Below are positions 23,925-38,724 of a stretch of 64,000 bases of DNA, piece after piece. Under the pieces are notes generated by a model. It made no database searches, had not been told where the DNA came from, and saw only the letters and a program-made list of their open reading frames with translations. A program made the position numbers and the translations under genes. The DNA is taken from positions 9,062,501 to 9,126,500 of the forward strand of contig OW285190.1 of NCBI GenBank assembly GCA_935421135.1, given 5' to 3'. Position 1 is the first letter of the stretch. Each line of letters begins with the position of its first letter. Source of the stretch: Bugulina stolonifera (Eukaryota; Bryozoa; Gymnolaemata; Cheilostomatida; Bugulidae).

Positions 23925-26900
23925 ATGGAAGGTCTGCCCAAAGGTAAGGTTTCCTATTTCTAGTTGGATAGTTAGACTGCTGAATTCTACACAGTCACAG
24001 TCCCAACTACACACTTGTTTCTCTACTGTAGACTATAGTTTTTAGCATGAGCCACACCCTTAGTTTAACAGGTTTGAAGAGTCTATGACCCACCCTCAAT
24101 AGGTTACAGTTTCTTTGAAAATCTGTGAAACTCAATTTATATGCCAAGGTTCAAACTGATCTAGTACCAGGTGTGTTATTTGGCTGGTGATCATTTGAGT
24201 TGCTTAGTTCTGAAATACATGTATTATTTATAATAACAGACCTACATATTATAACAGACTACTAAGAATTTATCCCTATCAGAATTCAACCAAAGTAGGA
24301 AGCCTCAATCTAACAAGATATTTTGACATGAACCATTCATGTCAAGATCAAAAGTAGTTGAGCGGTGTAGCCTACTAACCCTTGTTAAAAGATGGGCATT
24401 ACAGCCAACCCCCACCCAAGTATTGCTCCTCATTTTAGTCCAAAGACTTGGTTTTCAGCACTTGTAGCAGCAATCTTACAGAAGGCTATAAAATAAAGAA
24501 GTATCCCTCATCACTGGAAATACATTAACGTCTTTGTAAATTAGGCTATAGTTATGCAACTTGCTTAAGCTAAATGATTATTATTTCTAAGTTTTTATTA
24601 TTTTTAAAACAATTTGGCAAGTAGATTACGTCTGCTGTATCTGCTGCGAGAGTCATTGATCGGCCCTGCATCACTCCGTCCGCTTCCAATACAATTTTGG
24701 AATCATTCTGTACTTTAAGCACATCTATAGTAACTAATGTCTAACGGGTTATAGATTGTCAGTTGCTAGCGCCAATCCTTATCACTCATGATAAATATTT
24801 CACAATCTGTAAAATACACGTAGAAAAGATGATGCTGTTTACTGTCTAGTGATCACCTTCGTCTAGCAGTTTGGATTGACATGAAGAAATACCGTAAACA
24901 TTTCATTTTTCCAGATCCTGCGCGCTGCCGGCTCCATACTTTCACCTTGTCGACTAAACCATAAATTCACCTTCAAATATATTTGTTTTATGCTACAGTC
25001 ATACTTTCCTCTCTGTAACACCATACTACCTGCTGAGGCATCTACTTGTATCATATTGTACAGCTAACTTCTGTCTAGTTCCAGAGGAACCAGAGACCGT
25101 ACCTGTGAGTAAGTCGCCAAGCAGAAAGCGTTGGATGAAAAAGTTGAGCGAAAAGTATGGAGATGATTGGTCTGTCTCGTCTGCCACTGATGATGATGTC
25201 AGCCGAGGTAGCCTGAGGATATCAGATGTTGACGGCCACCACATCACCGGTCAGTTATTACACATGTAGTTAGGCTAATGTATCTGCAGTACATGTTGTA
25301 TAAATTGGTTCAATGAAATGAGTATGCCGATGATTGAATACAGTCATTGAATTTAGACTTTTCATAGTTTTATTTTCTGGCTCATAGAGATGAGAAATCT
25401 CAAAATGGCACCATCTTGATTTGGCCTAGCATGATGCCAGTACATGTATATTCAATCAATAACCATGTGCTAATATTCCAGAACTACCTGGCCACTGCAA
25501 TGATCATACATGTAGCCAGGTCAGAGTCAGATGAAAGGCCAGCTAATATCATTTTACAATTCAATTCAGACTGAAATATTTTTGGATAGTAAACAATTAC
25601 TCACCTTTGCTCTCTTGTGTAGAATGCCGCCAGAATTCCCAAATACAGTAAATGTAACATGACTTGAAAATATTGTTAATATTCTATTTGGCTCACTAAT
25701 AAAATTGACAGTTTTGGAGTCATCTTCTCTTTATATTTCTTGCCTTCATAATAGTCATGTACTGAATGGAATTACACATTATAAAATATCATGTAGCTCG
25801 AATGTAAGAAAAACGTGGTCAATGCAATACGAGTTATACATGTAGTCTATAATATCCCATGTAATATTTACAAACAGTGGGAATATACATAAATATACTA
25901 TAGAGCATTAGTTGGTCAATCTAGTCGGACATGTTATATCCCTGTACATGTACCCATACATGTACATGTATATTAGCAACCCTACTAACAATGCATTTCC
26001 TTTTTTGTTTTACCCAGCCATTTTTAGTAAATATACTCCTACTTTAAAGTTTTCTTTCCTTAACTTTACACTTTAAGAGAAGATCACACCCAGCTTAAAA
26101 TTTAATTAGATTTTAAATTACTTCTGAGTTCAATTTAAATCTTGACCGTTGAATTTATATACACTGTATATGTGTCTCATACATGCTGTTGATTAGACTG
26201 GTACAGTAAGGTGATACAATATTGTGCAATTTCGATTTCATTAGAAAGTCGAATGAAGAGTGACTCGGTCTCTACGGATTATTCTGCTCCACGTACCAAC
26301 AGCATGTCTTTATCATTGGCAAGTGAAGAAGGTTGTGGTCACAGAGACTACATCGTTGAAGTTCTTGGGACTGAAGATGCCACAGGTCTAGAGATCATTG
26401 AAGGAGAGGAAGATGGTGGTTTCACTGTTGAAGTCCTCGGTGGGGAAGAGCCACCAGAAGAATGGAAGAGTCTTAGTGAACACAAACCCTCCATATCCGA
26501 AGGTTCTACAGATCTGAACTGTCAGGAAGAGAATGAACTTGCAAACAAGGATTCTTGGAACTTAGGAGAACGAGATGATGACAGTCTAGAGGTAGGTAGT
26601 GTAGTCTGAGTTCTATGTCTGTAAGTATTCAGTCTAGCCTCAGTTCTACCAGCTACCTGTGTGAGTTTAGTAGTAAGAATGAACTACTGATTAAACACAA
26701 CACAAAGCAATTGCTGATGCAACTTTACTGGTTTTAGGGTCTATAATATGACGCTGAGTAAAATAAATTCAATGTTGAATCTTTGTCCTAACCGCTTTAG
26801 GCTGACATGAAAAGGGCAACTGATCAGCTGACTGAAGTTGGTCTGGCCAGTGACGAAGATTCCCTCACCAGATCTCCAACTGCTTCCTTTATGAGACCAT

Positions 26901-29900
26901 CTGATTTCGGAGATCAAGATATCACCAAACAGGAAGTGGCTTCTAGTAGAGACGAGAAGAAGAAAATATCGTCTCCTACAACATTTCCCAGCAACTTCTC
27001 TTCGGTCAGGTAAGCTGTCTTTGTTACGCTATACACATGTCCTCTGCAAGCTTCAGGCAGCAATTACAAAACATTGTTATTAGTATTTTCACCAATTAAG
27101 CCTATTATAAGGCAAATATTTTATACGCAAATAACGTTCATTTAGACAAATCTTACCATTGTACTTTAGGGACGAAAACATTTATATCAAACTGAGAAAT
27201 TGTAGCTTAGACATTATTTTAATAACTCTTCTCACGTATAGAGTAGAGCACAGTGTATGTTTTGAAAATTCTAATCAACTTTTTAGGCATGCAAATATGA
27301 TTAATATCTATAGCACTAGGTGAATAGTGTTCTATTATTCACAGGTCATCCAAAGCTACAGAACGGTTTGCTGAAAGGATGAAATCAATTGAAAAACTAA
27401 ACACCGCAAAAACTAAGTCAAGGATGGTACCTGTTGTTGCTGCTATAGGAAAATTTTCATCAACGTTTCGAAAATTTCAAAGCCATGAAGAACAAAGTAG
27501 TATCTTGGAGTCGTCTGCACAAAGTGTCCAAGGAGGTCATTCCTCTTCTACAGGTATAACAAGAGCATCATCCTCTACAGAAACCAATGACAGGAGGCAG
27601 AAGAGGACAGATTCGGTTGAGGCTCAAAGTTCAACTAGTTATGCGTCAAATCAGCGAGTAACTTCACCGCTAAGTTCGACACACAAGAAGCTGCCGCGCA
27701 TACCTTATCCTCAGTTCAGTGATTCTGAATTTCCTGCTCAACAAGAAGAGAGATACAAATCTAATTTGTCATCAGATAGAGGTAGTAGGCCTGCTGTCTC
27801 TACCAATTCATCTGCTACTGTCCAGAAACACAAAATAGACCAAATTCTGGATGGAGAAGAGGAAATGAGGAGCTGTACAGCTGGAACGGCAAACACACCA
27901 GATGTTGTGCCAGCGGCTGCCCACCACCAGTCAAGCACCCCTCCTGTGCTGCAGTTCAGTAAGACAGAGAATGAGATGGGGCCTGCCATAAAGTTTGATA
28001 TGGTGAGTGCATAACAGAATATGTAATATGACCTTAGCAATATTAAGGGAGGTTTCGGTACATAACTAAATTTTTTTGCTAAAAATATATCAGTATCATA
28101 GGCTTTGAATTTGACACTATCAGCCAACTTCAACAACAACAGAATATAGTTACAGGAATGCATAAAAATAATATAATATGCTGGTTTGATGTTGAGGTGC
28201 TAATTCCTTTTAGTCGTGTTCATCACTGACCAACGGCTAATATCTCTACCAACTTCGACCATACAGGTCATAATATGTTGCTCTATTTATACCATCTACT
28301 ACATGTACATGACATTGTACACTATACACTGCCAGGATTACAGATATAGGAGTTGTCCTTTCTTTCCTCGACATAAGGAAAGAGAGTGTAACCCCATGAT
28401 AGTGAAGTTAGATAATAATATGTATTCTTGAGGGAAGATAGAGAAGATTGCTATACATGTTGACCCTCGTTAAGTTATCAACTCATTTGTATTTAGAGCA
28501 AAACATCTTTATATTAATATTACTTTTGCGGGGTCTTTTAACATACAGTCATACAAATTTGATTGCCAGACAAGTTCGCACTTATACTTAAATGTGTACA
28601 TTCTGTTTAGGATACAGTTTTTCTACAATCTGTTGAATAATTTTGCTGTTATAAATAATAGTAGTAGCTTCTCTTATCTAATCAGATAGGTTTCATTTAG
28701 TTGTCCTTGTCTCATATCAAAACATGGGTTTTTGTACTACATACTTGTCGCCATATTAATTTTCATGCTTTAATACATGTATAATTGTAGCCCTCAAGAG
28801 GTGACGCTGAGAATCCGCACTTTGACATTGACATTGTGATCAAACGGGACCCCTTGCCTGACGATACCGCAGTGAATCTAGACGACTACTATAGTGAGCT
28901 GCCGACAGCAGCCATTACTCTCGGCAGGGACCAGGTTAAAGTGATGAAAGTTGACTCGTCTAAATTGGCAGCTCAGAGAGCTCGTTCTCCTTGTTCAAAT
29001 GAAGAGATACTGACTGTATGGGATACAGAGGTACCTGTTAGAGACCCACATGAGAAGGTAAGGCTCAAGAGTAAATTATTTGATTAAAATTTGGCCAATT
29101 GGAATAGAGATTAGTTAAATATAAAATGGGAAGACAACTTCTACTTCAGTTTTGAAAAATAATTTGAATTAGAAATCAATGTTATCATAGCTTCCATAGC
29201 ATTTGCATGACCCCCAACTTTAGAAGTTGTATGCAACCTGAAAATAATACTATCCATCCTTTGGTACCCACATTTTATTCTAAGTAGTGTAGCTGGAGTT
29301 TTTTGACTAATCAAATGACATCTGGGTTCAGTTCAGCTTAAAACTGGTACTAAGGAAGTGCATGTAGGAGTTCTTGGTTTGAGTTCTAATGAGCCCACCC
29401 TTTCTCATTAATGGGTTATTTGAGGGGGATTTTGTTGATCAACTGAATTTGCTTTATTGTACTACCAGTACAATTTGTGCTGAAAAATACTAATACACTT
29501 TATGCTGTATAGTGCGAAAAATGATCATTTCAATGAAGGAATATCATATACTAAATCGCATGCATAGGGTCAGAATATACATGTATACATAATATATGAA
29601 GTGTGCAGGTTTTTTACACACATGTTTAAATATTATCATAGTGGTAGCTTCTTGGTTGAAATTTGCATGTGCTCAAGGACTTACCATACTAGACTGTGCT
29701 TTCATTTTCCCATGCAAGGTGATAAAATCATAATTTTCTTTTGTTTACATGTACTGTTATTCTCTCCAAGTTTTGACAAACAATTCCATATAACCAAATG
29801 CGTGTTGCAATTATATACTTGTACAGTATTAGTTGCTTAATTAGTGTACTAACCTACTAGATGCTGACCTATTTCTGGCATGTACATGTAGGCTATTCCA

Positions 29901-32900
29901 GCTACAAAGCTTCATGTTACACAACTTGTTCGAGGATTGCCCAACCACAATCGTTCAGAATCATCTCCTCAACGTAACCCTGCCAAAGTCATTGTTGGAC
30001 AAGTTCCATCACTACAAGGCACGCGGCATGCACCGATGCAAGAAAAAGTATCCAATAAGAGGACAGATCATGAACAGGTATCAGTACAGTGCAATTTACA
30101 AGTACTTACATAACCCTGCCATTCACACCTACACACACTTGCACATTCTGTGCTTTGTATACTTCGTGAAAGGATGCACTGACTCCAGAGTATAACAACC
30201 ATTTGATTGCAGGCAACATTGGTGAATGCTCAAAACTTGAATGTGTTTAGTTATGTTTATTGTGCTAATAATGCAGGAACACTACTGTGCACTATAATAG
30301 ATGAGCAAAACTTACTGATTCCATGAGTACCTCCACCTTTAAGTTTAGTTTCTTGTTTACGCTAATATTCTGCAAATTCCCGTTTCCCGTTGCATCTCTT
30401 TCACTTTACTACATTCACAGTAGATATGTACGATTGATGTACTTATGAGTTGGGAGATGACAACTCCACAGTATATTATTTCCAGGAGAAGATTGTCTCC
30501 ATCCGACCAGATCACTCAATTAGATCAGCATATGATTCACTTCACCAGAAGGTGAGACGTGCGAGAAGTTCAGAAGATATTCTCTCACCAAAGATGAGAA
30601 CCTCTCTAGCCCTTGACCCTGCACAACCTAACGTCCTTGAATCCGGTCCTGCACATCCTACTGTCCCCACAACATCGCCAACAAGGTAGTGATCATCTGC
30701 ATACCTTTTTTTAATACTGTGTTATATCAGTGTACAAAGGTTAGTGAAAGGTTTTGGGCATATCATATGTGTACACTGGGCTTACATGTACATGTATAAT
30801 CAATAGCAAAAAGTGTTTTTATAGCAATCCAATAAGACGGCTTACATGGCTATAATATACTGTATGTAGCGCCAGCTCTGTTTACCGAATAGATCATGTT
30901 AGAGTATTATAGAGTTAGTTCTATGCTAATGTTGCATTCTTTAAATATCAGAAGAGGAAGAGCCATAAAAGCCAACGAAAGAGCAATACCTTTGAGACGA
31001 GACCAACGTGGTGTACTAAGAGATGGTACAGCAAACAGCAGGGTTCCGCATGAGGAGGCAGTAATTACTAGGCACGCTGCCACTTCACAGCGATCTGCTC
31101 CAAGAATGAGCAGTTCGGTTTCACACAACCCAAGCGAGAGAACAGTAGGTAATAGATCTCCAGTAAGACATCCAGCACAGCCAACTGCAGGCAGATCAAG
31201 CTCTTTGGATGATCTCACTCAAACCGGATTGGTGGCGGATGTGAAGAATGTGTTTTCACCCAAGAAAGATCCAAACAAACAGGTATTATGTCTATTTTTA
31301 ACCTACAGCAAGTGACTACCTACAATATGTAGTACATTGACTGTTCTCGTACTAATCTCACTTATTTCCATTTTCATGAAAATTTATAAAGTAATTCAAA
31401 TGTTACACAAATTGCATTTTTTAGTACTTTGGAACATGGAATGACAACTCGACAACATCAAATAGACATTCTCACCAACGTGTTGAAGTAACGACAGAGT
31501 CTAGGGCAGCTAACACCAGGCTATGAGCTATGCTACATTGCAATTTGCTATTCTACTTGTAATTAGTCGAAGCATTATTTTTAATCCATGTAACTGCTAT
31601 CTTGTTGATCCTTTCTTATAACATTGTCAAATTATAGACATCACGGATGGAAGCTTCGCGATCTGTGGCAGTCGATGATTTCGACAAGCAATGGTTCATG
31701 AGAAGAACTCCGTCGCCAAAGAAGTCTAATAGCGTTGCGACAAACGTATCACCTAAAAGGTAAGTAAATGAATTCATCAATAATATGTTCTGACATGTTT
31801 CACGACAATTTGGACGATGAACCAGGGAACTTGACAGTTTCACTAGGAGGTCACTGAAAAAGGGTTTCAGGCTCTCGCTGGTAGTTTTAGGACATGCATT
31901 TTACTTAGCCTCCTGCAGTGCTAGGTACCAAGATTATCGAGGCCTGTACCATTCACAAAAAAGAATCTTCTTTTCGTCTTTACTTAGAATCAACCGAGAC
32001 CATCGAAATCGGCCAGTCTTTAGGAATAAAAACTCTTTAATGATTTACAGAGGCACAGCACCACCTCTACAGTCGAACCTGCATAGGAGACCACAAGGTA
32101 GGAGGTCCAAGTCGTTAGGAAGAACTCCATCATCTACTATAGCCAAGATGGCCAACTTCTTCAAAGAGGAAGCTGAGCAAGGTGCAAGTCACAGAGTTGT
32201 AAGAATAATGTCTGAGGAGGAGGAGGAAATACACAGTGTAGATGTAGGTGATAGATATATTATACATGTATGTTTATTCAGGTGTGGAAGATGGAATTAA
32301 CAGCTCTGTGAACCACAAAAAAGGAATTCATATGTTCATAACTTTATACTATTATACAAATTATAGAACTGAATGCTCATGTACTTTGACAGGAATTCAT
32401 CTCCCAGCAGCATGTGCCAAAACAGTTTTCGGAGTCACAAACTCCTTCAACCAGAGATTTTGGCAATACTTCTAGAAGCATCCAGCCACAAAGAAGAAAA
32501 TCTGTACCAAGTCATAGAACCAATAGAGATATGTCAACTCATCATAGACAGAGGGACTCATCCCGAGACGATAGTGAACCCTCTGAGTATGTAACTATTC
32601 TTGTCGTACATGACCACACCTCCCACATACTATCATTAGCTCATTTCCAATAATAAAAGTATTTCACTGTCAGCATTGCAACTTTTGATCAACAGTTTAT
32701 ACATGTATCGATTCCAAGACTATGCGTACTTTCATATAAGCTATTGATCATAATTGGAAGTTGTCCTCTCTAACTTTCTTTTAAGTAAGAGTAATTGAGA
32801 GAGGACAACTTCTAATTATGATCAATGGCTTATGAGTACCCATTGCATACTCTCTATGATCCTTTGTCACATGACCAATTAACTTAATACTCGTATATGA

Positions 32901-35900
32901 ATAATTAAGATACAAACATCTGCCACTTATTCCCTGAGGCCTATTATACTGCCTGTTTTAAAATAAGGTCATTTATTATTTGCATTAGGCTCAGAAATGC
33001 CTTTTCCTGCAATATTTTTATCATTATATTTTAGGAGACCTGCATCGATAGGCCAGTTCATAGACATGTACAATGAGATTGATAGTACTTCGAGATTTGC
33101 CGACCAGCAGAAATATCTAAATTCAGATAGAGAAAGTAATGTAACGTCTCCTGTACGGTCTCAACCCCGCCGTGAAATCCCGGTTAAGGAACATCGGAGG
33201 TCATATGGTGAGTTTTACGCCAAAACTCAATCACCGTTATGACTAAAATAATATATGCGCATCTATCTACATAATATGCTGGAGCAGACAAACTTCTGCA
33301 CATGCATCTCGTTAAATAACTTTAGTTTCTAATAGAAAATGTTAATGCATTGCCAACTATTTACACATTACAACTACACAAGTCTGTATTCAACTGTACA
33401 ATGTGCATCCCCGTACCATTTGTCAAACAGGAAATACATAATATTTGGTAAAGTAGATATTAAAGTCTAATGCTTGGAGCCTTCATTGTTATCTTTCTTA
33501 AGGAATAGTTAACTAGAGTGGTCTGGACGTATTTGCAGACTAGCAAATATAATCTATTTGTAATATACACTGTTTTCATAGACAATATTTATACCAGCAC
33601 AATTGGTTTGCATCACTGATCAAATATATCCAGAACCTGTATTGCTTCTAAGCTGCCGATTATCTCTCTTTTCTTGTAAATCTAACCAAATACTTTAAAC
33701 CAAGCAGATGTGAGAGATGAGAAAGAGGAATTTGAAGAAGAACAACCGAATGACAGAAATCAAATTGATGATCGGCCTTTGGCTGCATCTGCATTCAAGG
33801 CTTGGCAAAGGACAGACGACCAACACACATCTAGCCTTGAACAGAAGTTAGAGCATGGTTATCAAAGGCATGTTGTCGCAGCTGACCAAAAGTGGGGCGG
33901 GTCTAAAATACGTCATCACAGTCACCCTGATAAATCTAAGGTAGGCATTTTATCCTTCATGAGGGGTGTCATCATAGACATATAAGCATACTAATCATAT
34001 TATATGTGCACTAACAAACAAATAGGTACCCCAGATACATCAATTCGACAATTGATAGGCAGTTAGTTCTTAATTTTAGCTGCCTAGATAAGAGATGGCA
34101 AGAGTGCAAATCTAGCTAGAGAGATTTGTTTGCTGAAATGGCTGTATTGTTATACATGTGTATGTTTAATGTTTTTTCACAGAATATGCCATGGTGGAAG
34201 CAACAGAATCAAATGCTAGCTGAAAGTAGGCGACATAGAGAAAGATCTCCACCTGCTCGTGAAGGCGACGCATCTATTATTAGACAGCATGCAGCTCGCA
34301 CCGAATCTAGCTTTCAGCAGTCCAGAGTAGTCCAGGACAGAATAGACACCAGAAGTGTAGCCAAGCCTCCCCGCGAATCACCAGCACGAGAAACACCACC
34401 GAGGGGATTTCCATCTTCTCCATCTCCTCCTCGAGAACTTCCACCTCGCCGTTCACAAGTTTGTTGAAATTCTAATTTGCCACTCTATATACAGTAGTTA
34501 CATAGGTATTCGTTCATCCACTCGTTCTGTTCTGTCTTCCAACTATTGATATTGGCTAGTCACCCTTGACCGTCTCATTATTGGGTTATGTAATTGCCTA
34601 CAATTCACCAGAGTTATCCTCTCACTATTTCTAACAATGTCAACATCCTGTCCCAGACATTATTGCTGTTTATACATGCTGATACTGACTGTCAAAAGCG
34701 GCTATTGGAAACATTCTTTTTCAGCTATGGTATGATTCTTTTCTCACTACACTTCCTACACGAGACCTCAGTCAGAGGACTATTTCCATCCGGGCTGACC
34801 AAGCCAGTATAGAGCACTCCAGTTGTAATGGTCACATGATAGCTATCCTTCAGGACCATCGTCTGACACAATACATTTGATATCTTACAGCGTTTGTTTT
34901 CATCAAGTATTGCAATCTAGTTTTATAAAATTTCTCCAGGTGTCAGGTGACCATATTTCACCATACGCGAACTACCAGTTGCAATATGATGATACAATAA
35001 CTGAGCAAACAATTACTCCAAAATCGGAGGAAAGACGTGAAGATCATTATGCACAAATACGGAAGATTCCAATTCCTCGACAGCAAGATATGGGTACATC
35101 AGATCAGCAACCACAACAGCAGCTTCATGTAAATGTAGCATCACCACCGCAAAAACCTCAAAGGTTTGTAAATTCCTGTCCGGCAACTGTGTTAATAATG
35201 CATTATATTTAATTTAATCTTAAGGCTTTAATTCAACGCTACATTCTATAAATGAAACTTTAAACCGATCAAATTACAGAATACCAGCTACTAGTCTCAG
35301 TTCTAATCTCTAAGTGCACTGTTTATTCACCTCTACAGATACTATGGTGATGACAAGACGTTGAGAGAACACCAAACTGTGGTTGACAACCGAACATACT
35401 ATGATCCTTACACCAATGCTCCTGAAATGGTAGAACCACATGTCCAGCAACAGCCTGTCAGATATGATGACAGAAGATATGCCAGTGCTGATTGGCTGGA
35501 CTCCCCGCCACCAATGAGAGGCAACTCAAACTACCCTCAACACAATATAGACCCTGCATCAATGGTAACTGTAGCATATGGTGTCCCAGTCGTAATTCTA
35601 ACAAGTTGGAATTGCTGGTAGTTTGTTGCATGACGTGGTCCAGCTTTCAGCTAGACTAATGAGGCATCGCCTATACTATTGAATGTAACCTCCAGAACTG
35701 GGGAGAGTGCTAAGTAACAGCTTAAACAGGTATTAGTTTTTTTGTTTGCTGTCTCTTCGTGAATCAACCTTTTGTGATCCTTTCTATGGTTTTGGTTCAC
35801 GACAGCCTTGTTCATTTTAGACCCACCATCAAGAGAGATCCAGATATGAATATGATCCAAGAAACCAGTCAAATCTTTCTTACGGCTCTTACCAAGGGAA

Positions 35901-38040
35901 CCATGAGATTCGCTCTGGCCCTGATTACAGGTAAACTTTGAATACCAAAGCACTGTACTAACTATAAGTAGAATTTGGAATATTAATTTTGTTAATGAAA
36001 TAGTGAACTTAGCTTTGTCAAAAAGACGTGTGCGGCAGGTAACTTGCTGGTTTCTGTTACAGGTACCCGCAGCAAACAACGATGCATCCGATGCCGCCAT
36101 CTCCTGATTACCATGGATACAGGGATCAGCCTGGTCATGGCTACCCTAGCATCAGCCATCGTCCTCAAATAGGCTATCCCAATGATAGCTATAGGCACCA
36201 ACCATCTAGCCAGAACTATCCTAATCAACCCTATAGACCACAACCAGGAGACTATCCAAGTGACTACTACAGCAGGCAACCTCCAACTGAGTATTCAAAC
36301 AGGCAACAGCAAAGTTACCCTAATCACGCTACTGACAACTATCGACCACACACCATCAGTGGCCATAGGCCAATGAGTTTCCCAGACAGCCGAGGTCAGC
36401 CAATAGGAGGTTATCCAAATGATAGGAATCCTAGACCTATTGGAAACAGAAATCAATGGAGATCAGCTACTGTGGATCGACATATTGGAATGAGGAATCA
36501 AAGACATATGGTAAGTGCACTCAACGAATTACAGTGGAACATGTTCCTGAAAGCTCCGTGCTTTCAGCGGTTAGAGGACTAATTGTTATTATCTGCGTAT
36601 TATGAAAATTTTATCATCTGTATATTATGTATAGAGCTGTACTAATGGTTTTCATTATGATTCAGGTAGAAATGACTTGAAGGGATTACCTGTTTTCCTA
36701 TTTTGATAGGTTTAATGTCTTAATGTGTGGTAACTGTTAAAGCATTCGGCTATTCAGTGAAAAAATATTTAGCATGAAGCCTCCTTGTGTCTGAGCTATT
36801 TGATCTCACAAGCTAGCAATTTTTCAAAACTTTTACATATAGGTAAAACTAAGTTACTAGCAATACGCTACATGATTGAATGCCATGGCTCTTTAATAAT
36901 CCAGCATGTGAAGTGAAGTCTTATAATTGATAGTTGATAATAAGACCATTCCTTTCATACATGAACGAAACATTACTATTGCTCATTCGAGACCTCTTCT
37001 TGTAGCCATACAACATGAGAACAGCTGCTAGCAGTGATGGCATCGATAGAGTGGATTACCATGACCACAGATCTAACTCACTACGGCACCCAACACCTCA
37101 GAGATATACCCAACCAAGAGGCCCGTACAATCCTGGTGATCAAAGACACCCTGACCCACAGGTAAACATACACTCAAACAACTGCTAGATGTTAATGTCA
37201 CCACTCTTCAACTCTAAGTTCCATGTCTGCGCAAATAATTGTACAGCAAACCAACACGCTAAAATTCCCTTTCATTGGTATGCATGAATAGGCTAATCCA
37301 GTGCCTCAGAATCTTTTTTATTTTTCCTTGCATTAAATTGCACATTGCTCCATATTGTGACATGTGGACAATAATGTAGAATCAGTGGTGGGCTTATAAT
37401 ATAAGCTCTCAAGTTTTGCAAAAGATTCATTGTATTAATTTACTTTTACATATATCCCAATGTTGTGGTTTCATCCTCACTAACCTCTACAGTCTCACCA
37501 CAATCACATGGTATTTATGCACCATTTGATGCTGCATTCCATAAACAAATGTAATAATTTCAGCGGACACAACCAAGGACAGACTCTGGCCAACCTTCCA
37601 GAAATACAAGATCACAAAAACATAATGCTAACCGAGAGAACGAGCATAGCAAAAATAAAGGGCAACGACACGGGAACAGCAATAGGTCTAAGCAACAACA
37701 GAAGTCAAATCAGAAATCAACTGCAAAGCACGACAAAACAGAAAAGCAATCGGGTAAATCAAAAGGAAAACCTCTGAAACAAAACAACGATAACCCTCGA
37801 GAATCGATTGAAGAACCCAAAGCACCGGCTCCAACCTCATTTGCTCTGCCCGACTTCATTCCAATTCAGCATGTGAATCCTCCGCCACCTCAACAACAGT
37901 ACAATGATATGACATACAAGCCTCACGCACAGCCGGACAGCCGAGTACATGAAAGCCAATCGCCCAATCCCTATATGAATAGAGCCCGGCCAGGTGTTAG
38001 TGTCATGTTCAATCCAAGAGTCGGCGCAACAGACTTTTAA
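23925..38040 (+). CDS. Large disordered scaffold-like protein, 22 coding exons
   Basis: Exons: 23925-23943, 25079-25249, 26245-26591, 26801-27009, 27345-28002, 28791-29057, 29892-30077, 30486-30685, 30952-31282, 31425-31487, 31638-31759, 32051-32243, 32393-32586, 33035-33207, 33708-33940, 34183-34458, 34940-35163, 35339-35564, 35821-35930, 36063-36510, 37006-37161, 37564-38040. All junctions are GT-AG and in phase, giving about 1760 residues. I recognise no folded domain or family. The N-terminal region has SRKRWMKKLSEKYGDDW, then an acidic segment with two VEVLG units (about residues 101 and 125). Basic-Ser clusters followed by acidic-hydrophobic residues recur: RARSPCSNEEIL (531), RARSSEDILSPK (644), RSSSLDDL (767). 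Such RxxS sites suit basophilic kinases and 14-3-3 proteins. Residues 1401-1550 are Pro/Tyr/Gln/Arg-rich; the last exon has a Lys/Asn/Gln stretch. The C-terminus is -TDF, a possible class I PDZ ligand. The frame is open upstream of the ATG to the acceptor at 23880, so the N-terminus could be longer. Confidence 0.8.
32726..32838. repeat. Hairpin element with AGTTGTCCTCTC arms, intronic
   Basis: AAGCTATTGATCATAATTGG and GAAGTTGTCCTCTCT face near-exact complements around a loop of about 24 bp, with two or three mismatches. It lies in the intron after exon 13 of the large gene and looks like a small foldback repeat. Confidence 0.8.
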
Positions 38041-38724
38041 GATAGATTTCCAGTTACCAATATAAATGGACTCATTGTATTGCAGATAATATTGCTAAGG
38101 TAGCCAGCATATTACAGTGTGTATTACATGCTTATTGTTTCATTAATAATCGTTAGTATGGTATTGCAACTACCGATTAAATAATAATTTCATATTATTG
38201 AAGAGTTTAACCTAAACAAGTCAGCCAAATATTTCATTTATCTGCAAAGAATAGGCCATATTATTTACTATACAATGTATATTTAGCATAGTCTGCCTAC
38301 TTACTGTTGAATTTATTTCAAAGTTATCCTCTCTCAGAAGAAACGAGAGATGACAACTCTGTTCAGCTTTAGCTATAGAAGGTATTTAGAAGGCATTGAA
38401 TGTAGATTACATAGTAGCAACCAGATAGGCTTTGAAGAAGCTTGAAGTACCTTGCTTAAATTACCTATAATAATCTAAAATGTGTATTATTTGCTGTTTA
38501 TTACTGTATATTAATAATCAATGTACAGTAAAATAATGATGACTATCAATCTTAACTTTGGTGCTCTACCTACCCTTTTAGAGATTATATAATCAATATA
38601 ATAAAATATATTAAAAAAATTATATAAACTTTTACAGCAAGTAGATTGACTGAAATATAAAATGTACAGTAAAATAAGACTATGTGGGAAGACATTTAGT
38701 TATTATAGCCTACGTTTATGTATT
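38041..38724. other. Shared 3' region of two convergent genes
   Basis: The large plus-strand gene stops at 38040 and the FKBP14-like minus-strand gene stops at 38725, so their 3' ends face each other across 684 bp. AATAAA at 38600 on the plus strand and TTTATT at 38497-38502 (AATAAA on the minus strand) are possible poly(A) signals; if both are used the transcripts overlap. Confidence 0.5.

Noticed and set aside
27738..28163. 141-codon minus-strand frame
   Set aside because: Antisense shadow of exon 5 of the large plus-strand gene.
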